A DNA stretch of 64,000 bases from Codonopsis lanceolata (Eukaryota; Streptophyta; Magnoliopsida; Asterales; Campanulaceae), in NCBI GenBank assembly GCA_013146195.2, contig CM028377.1:109258540-109322539 (forward strand), given 5' to 3'. Position 1 is the stretch's first letter; every line of letters begins with the position of its first letter. Both the position numbers and the translations under genes were made by a program. The notes beneath the pieces were generated by a model. That model had not been told where the DNA came from. It saw nothing but the letters and a program-made list of their open reading frames with translations, and did no database searches. This document shows, in pieces, positions 43,607 through 55,594 of this stretch.

Positions 43607-45242
43607 GCATGTTAAGACCACGGCTATGAAAGAATCCAAAAACTTAAACGAGATGACTCTCCGTAGTCTCTATGCAAGTTTGAAGGTTTATGAGCTCGAA
43701 GTAAATCAAGCTCTAGAGCAGGACAAACAATTCAGAACTGTGTCCTTGCCAGCCATGGTCCAAGAAGAAACCACTGTTGAAAACAAACCTTCCACTTCCT
43801 CCAGTGAAAATGATTTTCTCTCAGATGAACAATTTGCTATGTTTGTAAAACGTTTTCAAAAATTTGCAAAATATGGAAGGAAGAACACACACTAACAACC
43901 TTTCAGAAAAACTGGTGAAAGCTCATCTAAAGAAGAGCTTGTGTGTTACAACTGTAGAAAACCTGGTCATTTTGCCTCCAAATGTCCAAAGCTAAAATTT
44001 GAAGCATACCGAAAACCTACTTATAAAAAATTTCAAAAACAAAAAGGTATGTTGGCTGAAGACATAGAAGACAAACAGGTTGCTACATGGTTTGAGACTG
44101 ATTCAGAAGAGGAAGAGGATGATTGTGAGCAAGCTAACATATGCTTAATAGCTCATGATTCAGGTCCCACCTATGACTCTGAAAATGAAGTCGAAATCTC
44201 ACCTAGTCCCTTGGATAAAAGTGAGATCAACAGTGACAGCTTCAGTAAGGAAGAACTTCTCAAGGATAATCAAGATATGCTTGAAGAGTTCAACTCCTTT
44301 AGAGTAGCCTATGTAAAACTTGCCAAGAATTGTGAGAAACTTACTGCTGAGAAATCTCTGATGGCAGCTGAGATTCAAACTCTCAATAGCTGTCAACAAG
44401 AAAGTATCAAACTCAAAGGAGAAAACAAATTCCTTTGTGACAAAATTGGATGTCTAACTGAGCACATCAAAGGACTTGACCTAGAGAAAATTGCCTTCCA
44501 AAAGACAATTGACTCTTGGAACGGCTCCAAGGATACCTTTGAAGAAATCCTTTCAAGCCAAAAATCATGTAAAGATAAATCTGGCATAGGATATTTAGAT
44601 GAGCCCAGTATGACATTCCTATCAGTCACAGAGAAAGGTGAATCCTCCGAGAATGCTAATGATATCTCTTTCTCTAAACAGACGTTCGGAAACAAGGGAA
44701 AACAAGGCCTTTGTTATTCAAGTGTTCCTTATGTTTACCCCAAAACTCAGAAAGGAAAAGCCAAGATTACTGCTTCAGATGAGAAACCTGAGAAAGTAAC
44801 AGTAGAGAAACTAAAGTCTGCCGGTAACAACTATGCTAAGGCAAAGACTGCTGGCGGTAGACCTACTAAATCTCTACCGGTGACTATCAAGTTTGTTCAT
44901 GAAACAGAAAGGTACTGCACTGCTGAAAGTAAACTTAAAGGCATTCTACCGAATCCTCCTAAAAAGGTAATCAACAGACAAGCCAAAGCTAAGTCTGGTG
45001 GTAACCTACCTAGGAAGATTCATAAGAAACCAATTAAGTCTACCGTCAACAAGCCAGCTGAACCAAGAATGAATCTTAAGAAAAAGGATAATCATAATCA
45101 CTCTTCAGCTAAAGCCACAGACAGTTCTCTATGGAATTTTCATTTATGTCATTCTTGCAATTTCCTAGGCCATCTGGCCCCAGAATGCCTACTAAGGTTC
45201 ACTCCAAAATCTGAGAGACCTAGTTCTCTCAAGGTTAAGTAG
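43607..45242 (+). pseudogene. gag: Sirevirus gag, C-terminal part with two zinc knuckles
   Basis: The first frame covers the UBN2-type capsid end (TLRSLYASLKVYELEVNQAL) to a stop at 43893. After a frame change, 43941-45242 is open for 433 codons. It starts with the knuckle CYNCRKPGHFASKC (CX2CX4HX4C, about 43944), then a long Lys/Glu/Ser-rich, coiled-coil-like stretch (LAEDIEDKQVATWFETDSEE, LKGENKFLCDKIG), and ends with a second knuckle CHSCNFLGHLAPEC (about 45147). An acidic coiled region after the knuckle is typical of Sirevirus gag. The 433-codon ORF is the longest uninterrupted coding stretch in the window, although its flanks are broken. Confidence 0.82.
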
Positions 45243-48200
45243 GTATGGGTTCCAAAAGGTTGCTAATCCTTAGGACCCAAAAGAAAATAAATGGGACCTT
45301 GTTGCTGTAAATCTTTTTCAGGCATGCTTCATGGCTATAGAATCAGAAAACAAAGACATCTCGGTACTGGACAATGGTCGCCAAGACACATGACAGAAAG
45401 TAAGTCTACTTACACGTATATAGCTTAAGCCAAAGGACCCACTGTTATTTTCGGAGACAATGCAAGAGGAAAAACAATTGGATATGACTCAATCACTAGA
45501 GGAAGTCTCTCCATCAACAAAGTTTCTCTAGTTGAGCGGCTTAAAGCATAATCTTCTGAGCATATCCCAATTATGCGACAAAGGATTAATCTGCCAATTC
45601 AACTCCAACCAGTGCCTCATCAAAGATCGTGAATCCGCCTACAATACTTGACCGCAATAGACATGGAAACGCCTATGTCGTGGACTTAAATCTTCTAGGG
45701 AGATTCTCAAGCCTTAGCCTAGTTGCTAACAACGTCGTGACAACAATTGGCTATGGCAAAGCGCCTCGGGCCACCTTAAGTTCAAGCACCTCTCCAAGCT
45801 CTCCAAAGATGGGCTTGTCAAAGGTCTACCTACTCTGGTGTCCCGACCATGACGTAGTTGTAAAGCTTGCCAACTAGGAAAACTTTTCAAGTCTTCCTTC
45901 AAAAGAAAAGTCTGTCCTTGTCGAAACGCATCGTACTCTTCAACTTCTGCATATGGATCTTTTGGACCAATCAAGATAGTCGGTATTTCGAGACAAGTAC
46001 ACACTTGTAGTAGTTGACGACTACTCTAGGTTCACCTGGATTGAAACAATGACTTCAAAAGATGAGACATATGATCTAGTCACCACTCTCTTCAGAAGAC
46101 TTCAAACTCAAAAGCTTGACGACATTAGTGACATAAGATCAGACAATGGCACTGAATTCAAGAACAACGGTGTGGAAAGATATCGTGATGACCACGGATC
46201 GGCCACAACTTCTCTCTCGCTGCCGAACTCCTCAACAAAATGGTGTAGTGAACGGAAGAACAATCATCCGATTGAAGCAAAGAAGAACAATGTCCGGCGT
46301 AAGCAAAACTCCCAAAGTACTTCTCAGGCGTCAACTCGCATGTTTTACCTGCACGATCCCTCGGTAAACAAGTTTCATAACAAAACTCCATATGAAATAT
46401 GGAGAGGAAGAGCCCCAAACATAGGGTTTCTTAAAATCTTCGGCTGTAAATGTTTTATTCTTCATAATGGAAAAGAATATAGAGGAAAATTTGATGCAAA
46501 ATCAGACGAAGGAATTTTTTGGGGTATTCCAAACATTCAAAAGCATTTCACATTTTCAGTAAAACTCATTTTAAAATCTTAGAATCTGTGCATGTTTCTT
46601 TTGATGAATATGACTTGTTAGAGCCTAGAAAGGCTCTGAATATTGCTAATGATTCTGATAATGATGAGACAGGTACAAATACATCATCTACTTCCACTCC
46701 TCATCGTAATCCCCGCCGCAAACCCTTCCAGTACCACCAACTCCTCACCGACAGACTTCAACTCTGCCGATACCAGTTCCAACTCTTCTGCTGGACCCGT
46801 AACCCATCTTTTTGTCTTACCTCAAACACCTTTGCGGATCACTCATCCTTCTTGTTCACCGTAAAATGAAGGTTTCAAGATCCTATCTCTCCCCGCTCGA
46901 ACAGATTTTGTGAATCCCCTTCTCAACCTACCTGCAATTCTTAAGGGAAGAACCCACTGAATTGATCTTCCTCCAACCATTATTGAAACAAGAGATCATC
47001 CTATTTCTCAAATCATTGGTGATCTTAATACAGGAGTTCGTACAAGGAATAAAGTTCGAGAAGAGACTATGTTTACATATGCATTTGTATCTGAACTCGA
47101 GCCAAAGAAGATTGATGAAGCTATTGGAGATCATTACTGGATTGAAGCTATGCAAGAAGAGCTGAACCAGTTTGAAAGATGCAAAGTGTGGAGCTTAGTT
47201 CAAAGGCCGATCGATCATCCAAATATCGGCACCAAATGGGTTTACGCTTAAAACAAAAGAGATGAAGATGGAAATTTCACTAGAAACAAAGCTAGGCTGG
47301 TTGCTCGAGGCTACCGATGAAGCCGGGGAAGAAGGGATTGACTTTGATGAAACATTTGCTCTGTTGCTAGATTAGAGGCAATCGGACTCTTTCTAGCCTA
47401 TGCCTCGTTCATGGACTTCAAAGTATATCGGATGGATGTGAAGAGTGCCTTTCTAAATGGTGATCTTCAAGAAAGCGGTATCGTTGAACAACCTCCGTGG
47501 ATTTGCCATTCAAGACAAAGCGGATCATGTCTCTGGACTCAAGAAAGCTCTCTATGGACTAAAGCAAGCTCCCAGAGCTTGGTATGAAACTCTATCCAAG
47601 TTCTTAATAGAACAAGGATTCGTGAGAGGAATGATAGACACTACTCTATTCATCCTCAAGCATAAAGGTCATTCTCTTACAGTACAAATCTATGTGGGCG
47701 ACATCATCTTTGGATCAATCTAACCAAAGCCTCAATGCAAGATTCGAGAAGGCGATGCAAAGCAAGTTCGAGATGAGTATGATATGAGAACTTACCTACT
47801 TTCTAGGACTGCAAATTCAACGGACTTATCTCCGACGGAATCTTCATCGGCCAAACCAAATATGCAAAGGAACTCATCAAGAAATTTGGTCTTGATTCGG
47901 CTAAAGGATTTGAGACTCCAATGTCTCACCGACTACCATCTTGATAAAGATGAAAAGGGAAAGCAAGAGAACATGACCAAAATGCCGAGGAATCATAGGT
48001 TCACTTCTTTTACCTTACTTGCCGGTGGAGCGACATTATGTTTGCGGTTTGCGTTTGTGCAAGATTTCGAGCAGATCGAAAGGAATCACATTTGCTTCTG
48101 CCCAAGCGTATCATTAGATATGTTTCAACAACAACAAATCTAGGCATCTGGTATTCCAAACACAACAACTTCGATCTAGTTGGATACTCGGATGCAGATT

Positions 48201-48607
48201 ATGCGACTGAAAGTGAGCGTAAAGAAGAAGCACCGGTGGGACTTGTCAATTTCTTAGAAATAGACTTGTCTCATGGTCTTGCAGAAAACAAGGATCAGTT
48301 GCAAACTCAACCATGAGGCATAATACATTCTTTGCCCACAATGCTCTCAACTTCTATGGATGAAGCAACGACTAGTGGATTACAACATCAAGGCGCAAAT
48401 TGTCCAATTATGTGTGACAACACATCGGCAATTCGCTTTCAAAAATCGGTGATGCACTCGAAGACAAAGCACATTGATATCCGTTATCACTTCCTCAAAG
48501 ATCATGTGGAGAAAAGTAACATCGATGCGGAATATGTTCCAAGCGAGTATCAATTGGGCGACATTCTCCAAAGCCACTGGATGCCACCAAAGGGTTTGCT
48601 TATTTAA
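45243..48607 (+). pseudogene. pol: Sirevirus protease, integrase, RT and RNase H remnants
   Basis: Protease is reduced to VLDNGRQDT (about 45366). Integrase: VVDDYSRFTWIETMTSKDET (46012-46070), IRSDNGTEFKN (about 46135), NKTPYEIWRGRAPNIGFLKI (about 46380). RT: HYWIEAMQEELNQFERCKVW (about 47133), GTKWVYA then a TAA (47249), and LYGLKQAPRAWYETLSKFL (about 47550). The catalytic box at 47691-47702 reads Y-V-G-D, so the first catalytic Asp is replaced by Gly. RNase H: GYSDADYATESERK (about 48181), DNTSAIRFQKSVMHSKTKHI (about 48418). Frames change repeatedly, often by small deletions. Confidence 0.8.
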
Positions 48608-51600
48608 GGAGAAATCTTGGTATGATTGATCCTCTTTGCTTAAATTCAATGTCTTATAATTTTCTTTCATAGGTAGACTTAGTTTTAGACTAACAGGAAG
48701 GCGTAACTTTTCCTTTAGCAAGACTTAAAGGTTAGTATCTCTCTTAGTCTATTTCGGTTAAAGAGGTTTCTAAAGCAATAAAGGGGTCGAGGGTAAAAAT
48801 TGGTACTTAGAAAATATCTAAAGTTCCCTTATGCGTGCTAAAATTCTTTAAATAGACCTTGAACCGCCCTTTCCAAAACTTCTGAAACCCCTTTGTCTAA
48901 AATATTTCTCTCTCTATTCAAACTCTCTCTATATCTGTATTCTTCCTCGTTCCCAAAATCTTCTTGTTTCTTCATCTCATCAACATCAATGATATGTTCT
49001 TCTACACCTACTTCACCATGACTTATCATTTCTTGTTTATTTCATTTCTTAATCAATTGTTTTGGAATACAAAAGGTCACTGAGTATCTAACAATATTCG
49101 CCATTGATGTTGAAAACCTAAAACTAACGATCGTTTATATGTTGAATGCTTACTCTCTTGAAAACTTGTTAAATGCTTCTATGGTTTGCTTACACTAAAC
49201 ATTATAGGGTTTCAAGTTTTCTTTCCGAAAATTTTCTATAATCTTAGAAAAACTTGAAATATCTGCTTATTTAACTTTGTGGTAAAAGACCTAATTTTTA
49301 TTGCACGCATTTCTTTGGGCAAAATCAAAATCCAAGCGTGGCAGTGAGGGAAGGTGCTAGACCTAGAAAAGACATTCCTCAAGTTTGGATGTCAACCTTT
49401 CGGATATCCTACCTTTCCCATTGCCCGTGATGTCATCGTAGCCTAGCCCAAACTCTATATACAGGAATGTGCATCGACCTCATGCGTGCGCGTATAGCCA
49501 TTTGAGTCAAGGCTGCGGCGACATGAATGCCTCGAGTTCTTCCACTCTTACCTCAACGACAAAGACTTCTGATTATCTTCTTGGTGAAGAGTTCTACCAA
49601 AGGATGAAGCTCAAAAATAAAAAATGCTGCGTGGATGGATTAGAGGCAGATCTATCTCATCATACTTGAACCATCTCGCCATTATTGGTGTACATTTCGG
49701 TGGTGCTCTTGAGTCAAGCATTCTTTGGTGATCATGCACAGAAGATAGGGGAGTTGATACCCCAGGGAAGATCTTTGAGGAATCTCTTCCCATTGGGCGT
49801 CTCTTGCCCCACAAGCCACTGATTGACAAGGGCTATTGTTGAAAGTGGTGCACATGATATGTTCGCGGCACGGCGGTGAATCTTAAATTAATAAATGCTG
49901 CCTGGACTTCGTCTCGACCGGCCTTTATTATCTTGATGAAGCCGGTGGGTGGAAAAGTCGAGAACAACCCCACTGCAAGCGGCCGCTGTCGAGGCCCGAT
50001 CAATGCTCTTTTTCGAGACACGGAAGCGAGTCGGCTTTTCCTTGAAGAAGAAGATGAGGCTTATAGTGGTGGCCTTGAAAAAAAAGCGTTGGCCCTTCGT
50101 TCTTGACAAGTATAAAGAATACGAGAACAAGCGAAGGCTGTAGAAAGGTCTTCCACCCGTCTCCATTGACAAGGTTGCTAAGCCAGTGCCAATCATAATT
50201 ACTCGCTTAAACATGGAAGCATATGAAGCGGCTAGCAAGACCTTCAAGAAGGCTTCTGCAAAATTTGACGACCAAGTTGCTGAGGTCCTTCATCAATAAG
50301 CCAAAGATCGGCTAATGGGGCGAGCGGCTTTTCTGATCAAGCGGCCAAGGCCAAAAAGGCTCGGGCGGAAGAAGTAGCAAGCGAGGAGTAGCGGGCGAAA
50401 TGGATTAGGAAGGAGATGAAGGAAGGCCAAAAGGACAAGACTGTCGGGTGCTCTTCCTCTGCTGCCGGTACATCTCCCTCACCTTCACCAGCCCAACCTT
50501 CCCCAGCCCAACCAACCCAAGCTCAACCAGCACTAGCCAAACCAACTACCTCCTCTACCCAGCCTTCTCCTAAAACCAAACGACCATCATCATCTTCAAC
50601 TGCACCCTCACCTAAACCAAAACGTAGGCGACTACGTAAAACCTTTGAAGACCAGCCATCTGCAGACCTTCCCACCGCTACCAATGAAGCGGTGAGCCCC
50701 CATTCAATTTGCTAAGGAAGAAAGAGGTTTCTTGGGTACCAAGCCCTCACCGCCAACCAACCCTCTGGGCGCTTGACCATCTATCGACACACAAACCCCT
50801 ACCGCTCATCGACCCTCTACCGTTAACCAAACCTCTACCGCCACACCAAGCCATCCTATTCCTACTGAGTCATCTACTCAGAGGACTTCACCCCCTCCGG
50901 AGGAGTCTATCCCTCAGGAGGAGCCTAACCAAACCCATGCCCAAACCCCTACACCTCCTCCTTCACCATTTAATTACTCTCCGAACCCATCTACCCCTAT
51001 CTCACCTCATCCTACCCAAACCACCTCATCGACACCATGACAAACAACCCAAATCCCTCATACCAAACCAATAGACTCTGCTGCTGCCAAATTTCTGTTT
51101 GAACTTTCCTCAGTAGCAGACCTATTCTCCCCTGATCAACCACAACCTCAACCTAACCTTCGCAAACCCAAAAGCATCTTCTACCTGCCCGTCTTTACGG
51201 TTTCCACCGAGGCCTCTAGAACACTCAATCGGTGGTGACAATTACGATCTTGACATTGAGTTATACTCTCCACCAACACCTCCTCCCTCACCACCTCAAA
51301 CATCTCCTCATCTACCAACGCCATTCCAACCCAAGACTCCGCCTCTTGGAGCTCGAGTCATTCCTCCTCTCCAACGGCGGCCCTTAGGCCAGGCTTGTCT
51401 CTGAAGCCACCTCCTCTACCGGTTTATGCAGTTCATATTCACATTGGCCAGGGAACCATCTTCCTCTCAACTTAGGCCAATCTTTGAAATTTTTGTCGAG
51501 GCTGGGCGTATCTATGAACGGCTAGGTGAGCTAACAAGCATTACTACGCTACTATGAAATCGCCCTTGCCGCATCAAGGCCAATGACGGCTAAGCTGCTC

Positions 51601-52417
51601 TTCTTCGCCGGTTCAAGAGGATGTGTGGATGCGGTTAGAACAGATGTGACATGAGTTCACGGACGTCAAGATCGATGTCGAAACGAATGTGTCATTTACT
51701 CATCCCTTTACTACTGAGTTGTTCCATGCCATCTGCTTGCATCTCGGCACGGCGCCTCCTATCCTCGAGCTCAACAATATAGCTCGTGACTGCGCTCATA
51801 ACATCATGAATGCTCATCGTGATCGTGATCAGCCATCACGGAGGAGAAGCAAATGAAGTCTATCGACGAATGCTCATGGAAGAGAAACGATCGTCTTCGT
51901 GAAGAACTTCGACTACGCTCTCGTTCCACGGACCTCCAGATGGCGAATACGTTTGAAGAACGGAAGAGCTAGAGAGACAGCGAAGGGAGAAAGAAGCATC
52001 AAACAAAGGAAAAGGGAAACGACCTTGGTAAACTATGTATCTGTTTTTCCCTTAACCTTTGTACTTATCCTATCTTTTGAAAACTCTGTAAACATTAAAC
52101 TTCTCGTTTATAATACAGAAGATTATTTGCTTTTCAAAAATTGTCTTTTGTTTAAGTTCTTGTTATTTCATTTTTTATATCTGCTTAGAATTTAAACACT
52201 CAGTTTAAATTTATTTAAACTGATTGCTACTAATCTGTGTGCCACTCTATGATTTCTTTACTTTTTGTGCACTTAGATTAGTCTTTACACTTGAGGTGCT
52301 CTACTGTTTGATAGAGGCATGTCTTCCGTTATAAAATGAATAAATATCTTAGACATGCTATTGTCTATTACATAGTCGATTATAGCCCTCATTTGTAGTA
52401 ATGATGACCAGATATAA
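48608..52417 (+). pseudogene. 3' ORF region of the Sirevirus (env-position, degenerate)
   Basis: 48608-49500 holds no clear gene. From 49521 (MNASSSSTLTSTTKTSD) fragments of one protein appear in shifting frames: SDYLLGEEFYQRMKLKNKKC, LINAAWTSSRPAFIILMKPV, GFSLKKKMRLIVVALKKKRW. A Pro/Ser/Lys-rich low-complexity part follows (50430-50680, with PKPKRRRLRKTF resembling a nuclear localisation signal) and a Pro-rich part to 51420. A final piece near 51480-51900 is broken. Sireviruses may carry an env-like ORF here, but I see no transmembrane segment or signal peptide, so the function is open. Confidence 0.45.
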
Positions 52418-52429
52418 ATAGGAGGAGAT
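52418..52429 (+). promoter_or_regulatory. Polypurine tract of the Sirevirus
   Basis: ATAGGAGGAGAT, directly before the LTR start TGTTGATAC. Purine-rich and correctly placed for plus-strand priming. Confidence 0.7.
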
Positions 52430-53651
52430 TGTTGATACTTATTGTATTTAGATTTATATCTGCTCATACATTACACTAGTTTTATACATCAGTGGCTAAT
52501 TGGGCTGCGTATCGATTAGCGTGGCAACTGTGTATAGAACTTTGCCTAGTATAGCTTTTATAGGACTTCAACAGGTTTAGCGGAAGACCCCTTCAGCTTC
52601 ACTGGGAAGACATCTTTACAACATACAGGACCTTGTATACACTCGGTCAATCATGACGTGTCCTGTCCAGCAATTCTTAATGGATCAATTTAGGTTTATC
52701 CTTATCAGTTTGAATTTAAATAGAGACATTCCCTGACATCTCAAACCGCCCAGCGGCTTTCAGCGAAAACTTTTAGCGAGCATTGGTGAAAGCGGTGTCA
52801 TCACATGCGCAACAACTCTCATAGATCGACATCAGTTGCCCAACTTCGAGAAGATCTCGGTACTCATTCCACGCTCGATATACGTGAAGATGAAATTCTT
52901 GATTGATGACCCTATGCATTTAATGCATTCAAACTAATAGAGTACATTAAGTCTTCGTCTTCTCAACGGATCTCGGAATGCTCATGCTATAAATCTTGCC
53001 ATTAAAGACTGAAGAAACACTTGACTAATTGCTCTGAAAAATCTACAACAACTCTAAGTCTTAATACTCAGTGCATTCAAGAGATCCTAAACAGATCAAG
53101 AAGTCCTCGTCAACAACAAGAAGCTGTCCTTCAATACTTATTGTTTTACTTCTTGTTGTTTTCATTCAACAGCTATTCTTCTGCACTAATTAAATATCCT
53201 GCTTACACAGATATTTAATTCCTTAACCCCCAAACACTAGTCATATTTTGTACACGATTCATTGGGAATATTCTTTGTAATAGATCTAGTGGAAAACATA
53301 GTGCACTATTTAAATCCAAGGTTGATTGCCTTGGTGGTGGACGTAGCACTTTTTATAGTGTGAACCATCCCAAAATACATGTGTTAATTCCTTTACTGTT
53401 TGTCTGCTTATTGAACTGCTTATTACTTTGTTTATCTTTATCCTTTACGGCAAACCTAAGTAACCTGTTAAGGTCTACCGGTAGTTCTTATCGGCAGACT
53501 TGAAATAGCTTCTTTGAATAGATTTCCGCTACTTCAATCTTTTCAATAGATTGTAAGTACTTTACAAAGAACATACTTAAAAGTTTTTAAGTGTATAATA
53601 AGCTATTTAACCCCCCCTTCTAGCTTATTATTGTGCCCGTTGGGACCCACA
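52430..53651 (+). repeat. 3' LTR of the Sirevirus
   Basis: It starts TGTTGATACTTATTG and ends CCGTTGGGACCCACA, close to the GGGACCAACA end common in this group; 1222 bp. CCCCCCCTTCTAGCTTATTA at about 53611 is a typical pre-end motif. A TATA-like box (CTATAAATC) is near 52988. Sequence after it (CTAGAGGTGCGG) is Athila LTR. Confidence 0.8.
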
Positions 53652-54196
53652 CTAGAGGTGCGGATAACTGCATGATCAATGTGCATATATATGTCGTACA
53701 CTGGCTCACCATCACAATAAATTGAACCTATCGATGCACGAGAGTGATAAGTTAGGGTCAGGTTCCATATATGACCTAAGTGACAGTTAGATCATATGTT
53801 CTTGTGCCTAGGATATAGAATGGATGAATTATTTGAAGATGGAGACTGAACGGTAATTCAACATGCTATATCTATATTTTGTGAACGAACCCAAGAGATT
53901 GAATGATACTTTATTAAAATAAGTTATAGAGGAGATACAAGTGAAACCCTAATCCTAGATTTTTTTCCACCATAAGATCTTCATAAATTGTGATTGCTGC
54001 TAATTAGTTAAACATTAGAATAATAATTAGTTTAGATTAAAATCAATATAAAAACCTCTCTTAGTTTAATAATTTGCTACCGATAATCGTACTATCTGTG
54101 ATCTTCTTGTCTGTGTGGTTCGACCCTTGCTTCCTAAAACTTTTACAATAGTCTTGTCCACTTGCAAGGAAATAAATTTAAAATAAGACACGATCA
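53652..54196 (+). repeat. 3' piece of an Athila LTR
   Basis: It aligns with 22585-23128 of the Athila 5' LTR and ends ACGATCA, the proper LTR end. It lacks the first 746 bp, including the palindrome module and TATA. On the left it abuts the Sirevirus 3' LTR, on the right element D's antisense ORF. With 9 substitutions in 168 positions it is a close relative, but the right flank (TGGAG) does not match the left flank of the 5' LTR at 21839 (TAAAG). Confidence 0.87.
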
Positions 54197-54842
54197 TGGA
54201 GTATGGTCATCTCCGGTTCAAAGCCGACCAGCCAGCAGGTTGCGCTGAAGGCGATCAAGATCAACATCGTGGTGAGTTGAAGATCGCATGGTACAACGTT
54301 TGTCTCCCCCAGGAACTCGATAACAAAAGGGTCTAACGGGAAACGCATCCGAACACGGAAAAAGTCATAGAAGAAGACTATCCTCTTCATCTTGCTTCTT
54401 ATCTGAGAAGGAGTCATCTCGGACACATAAGGAACCCCTCGATAATCTTCCCCGGAAATCCCAATCGAGCTGAACCAGTTCCCGACCTCTACAACTGAGT
54501 CAATCGACTCCCAATGAACAAGTGAACTCAGGTTGTAGTAATCTTTGTTCCAATGTCTCCGTCCTACTTGAGGTCGCCCAGCCAATTCCTCATCACTGGG
54601 GATCCCACTCAAGCTCGCCTCATCCACCTCATCCTGATCGGTGGTCACGTCATTCCTGACCTCTTGGTGGGAATTCTGGCCGCCGCTTCACAGGTATTCA
54701 CTCCCCTCGAAAACATATACTTCAGATCTAGTCCTTTCAGAATCTGTGGGTGCATGATTTCCTTGAGCGCCATGGTCGTAATCGTACGCTTCTTGCTCAT
54801 ATTCAGAACCGCCATCAAATAATTGAAGAGGGGAAGACATCC
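54197..54842 (-). pseudogene. Antisense ORF of element D (transposon-encoded plant protein), truncated
   Basis: On the - strand from an ATG near 54842: MSSPLQLFDGGSEYEQEAYD, an acidic N-terminus, a TGA after FEGSEYL (about 54690), then in the same frame GIPSDEELAGRPQVGRRHWN, VVEVGNWFSSIGISGEDYRG, MTPSQIRSKMKRIVFFYDFF and RVRMRFPLDPFVIEFLGE. The C-terminus is lost at the Athila LTR junction (54196). RVR-x5-LDPF-x2-EFL is shared with the antisense ORF of element B at identical spacing. N-terminal acidity and this motif suggest a transposon-encoded plant protein family; its role is unknown. Confidence 0.62.
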
Positions 54843-55594
54843 TACAAGAGATCGAGGAAAATCTTGATTAAAGCTCCACAAAAACCTATAACTCCTTGAA
54901 GATTCTACTCAATCTCCCTATAGATCACTAAGACCTAGATACGGAACCCTAAATATCTACCCAGAACAGATGAATAGGAGGAACAAGCATACGAAGGAAA
55001 AACCCCGAAATGTACAAATTTTTCGGGAAAATTCAGGAGAAAATGGAAATTGCATAATAAAGGAGAAACACTTACTTGTGCGTTGAACAGGAACTAGTTT
55101 GCCGGAGGGAGAGATTTGGTACTGATCCAATTTGTAGAAGATGAATTTGCAGCAATTCACCAGAAAACAGGGCACCAGCAGTTGCAGAGAGAGCTTAAAA
55201 ATAAGAGGGCAAAGCAAAGGAATGAAGGAATTAGGTTTTCCCCTTTTATAGGCGAAAATCGGGGAAAACGCGCCCAAATCACGTGCCCCGGACTTCCTCA
55301 AAATTCAAATTTTGACGGCTGCAATACACCTGGTCAAATCCCCCATCAATGCATGCCTCGAAAAGACGCGACCCATCATGACTATACTTAGCCGCCGCCA
55401 CCCCAGAAGAACCTTCTGGCTTCCTACAACCGGCGTTTCGAGTACACCAGCTGTCACCAACAAAGCAACTCCCCTCATTTCTACCACAACAAAAATAAAC
55501 AAGTGTTATGTTCCCCAATTCAAGCCATAACAAATTTCAAACATGCTCCTTACACCGAGCATAAATACTCGATGAATAAGGAGTAGGGGGCCAC
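54843..55594 (+). other. 3' UTR and polypurine tract of element D
   Basis: No gene. On the - strand this is the promoter side of the antisense ORF, with no clear TATA. AAGGAGTAGGGGGCCAC at 55578-55594 is the PPT. Several overlapping short ORFs on both strands around 55280-55530 are unsupported. Confidence 0.6.

Larger units (their letters stand above)
43607..53651 (+). mobile_element. Sirevirus-like Ty1/copia retrotransposon, 5'-truncated
   Basis: It begins inside gag (WHVKTTAMKESKNLNEMTL), with no 5' LTR or PBS. Gag with two CCHC knuckles, pol in many frames, a long 3' region with a Pro-rich ORF remnant, then PPT and a full 3' LTR. The long Lys/Glu-rich gag extension and a large region between pol and 3' LTR are features of Sireviruses (SIRE1/Maximus type). 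The 3' LTR abuts an Athila LTR piece, so it probably inserted into that LTR. Confidence 0.8.

Noticed and set aside
48608..52417. Envelope protein gene of the Sirevirus
   Set aside because: Position fits, but no signal peptide, transmembrane segment or furin-like site is readable; only Pro/Lys-rich fragments remain.
21839..54196. A single 32-kb Athila element with other elements nested in it
   Set aside because: Flanks do not give a target duplication, no 3' PPT adjoins the right LTR piece, and a gap of unknown size separates the halves.
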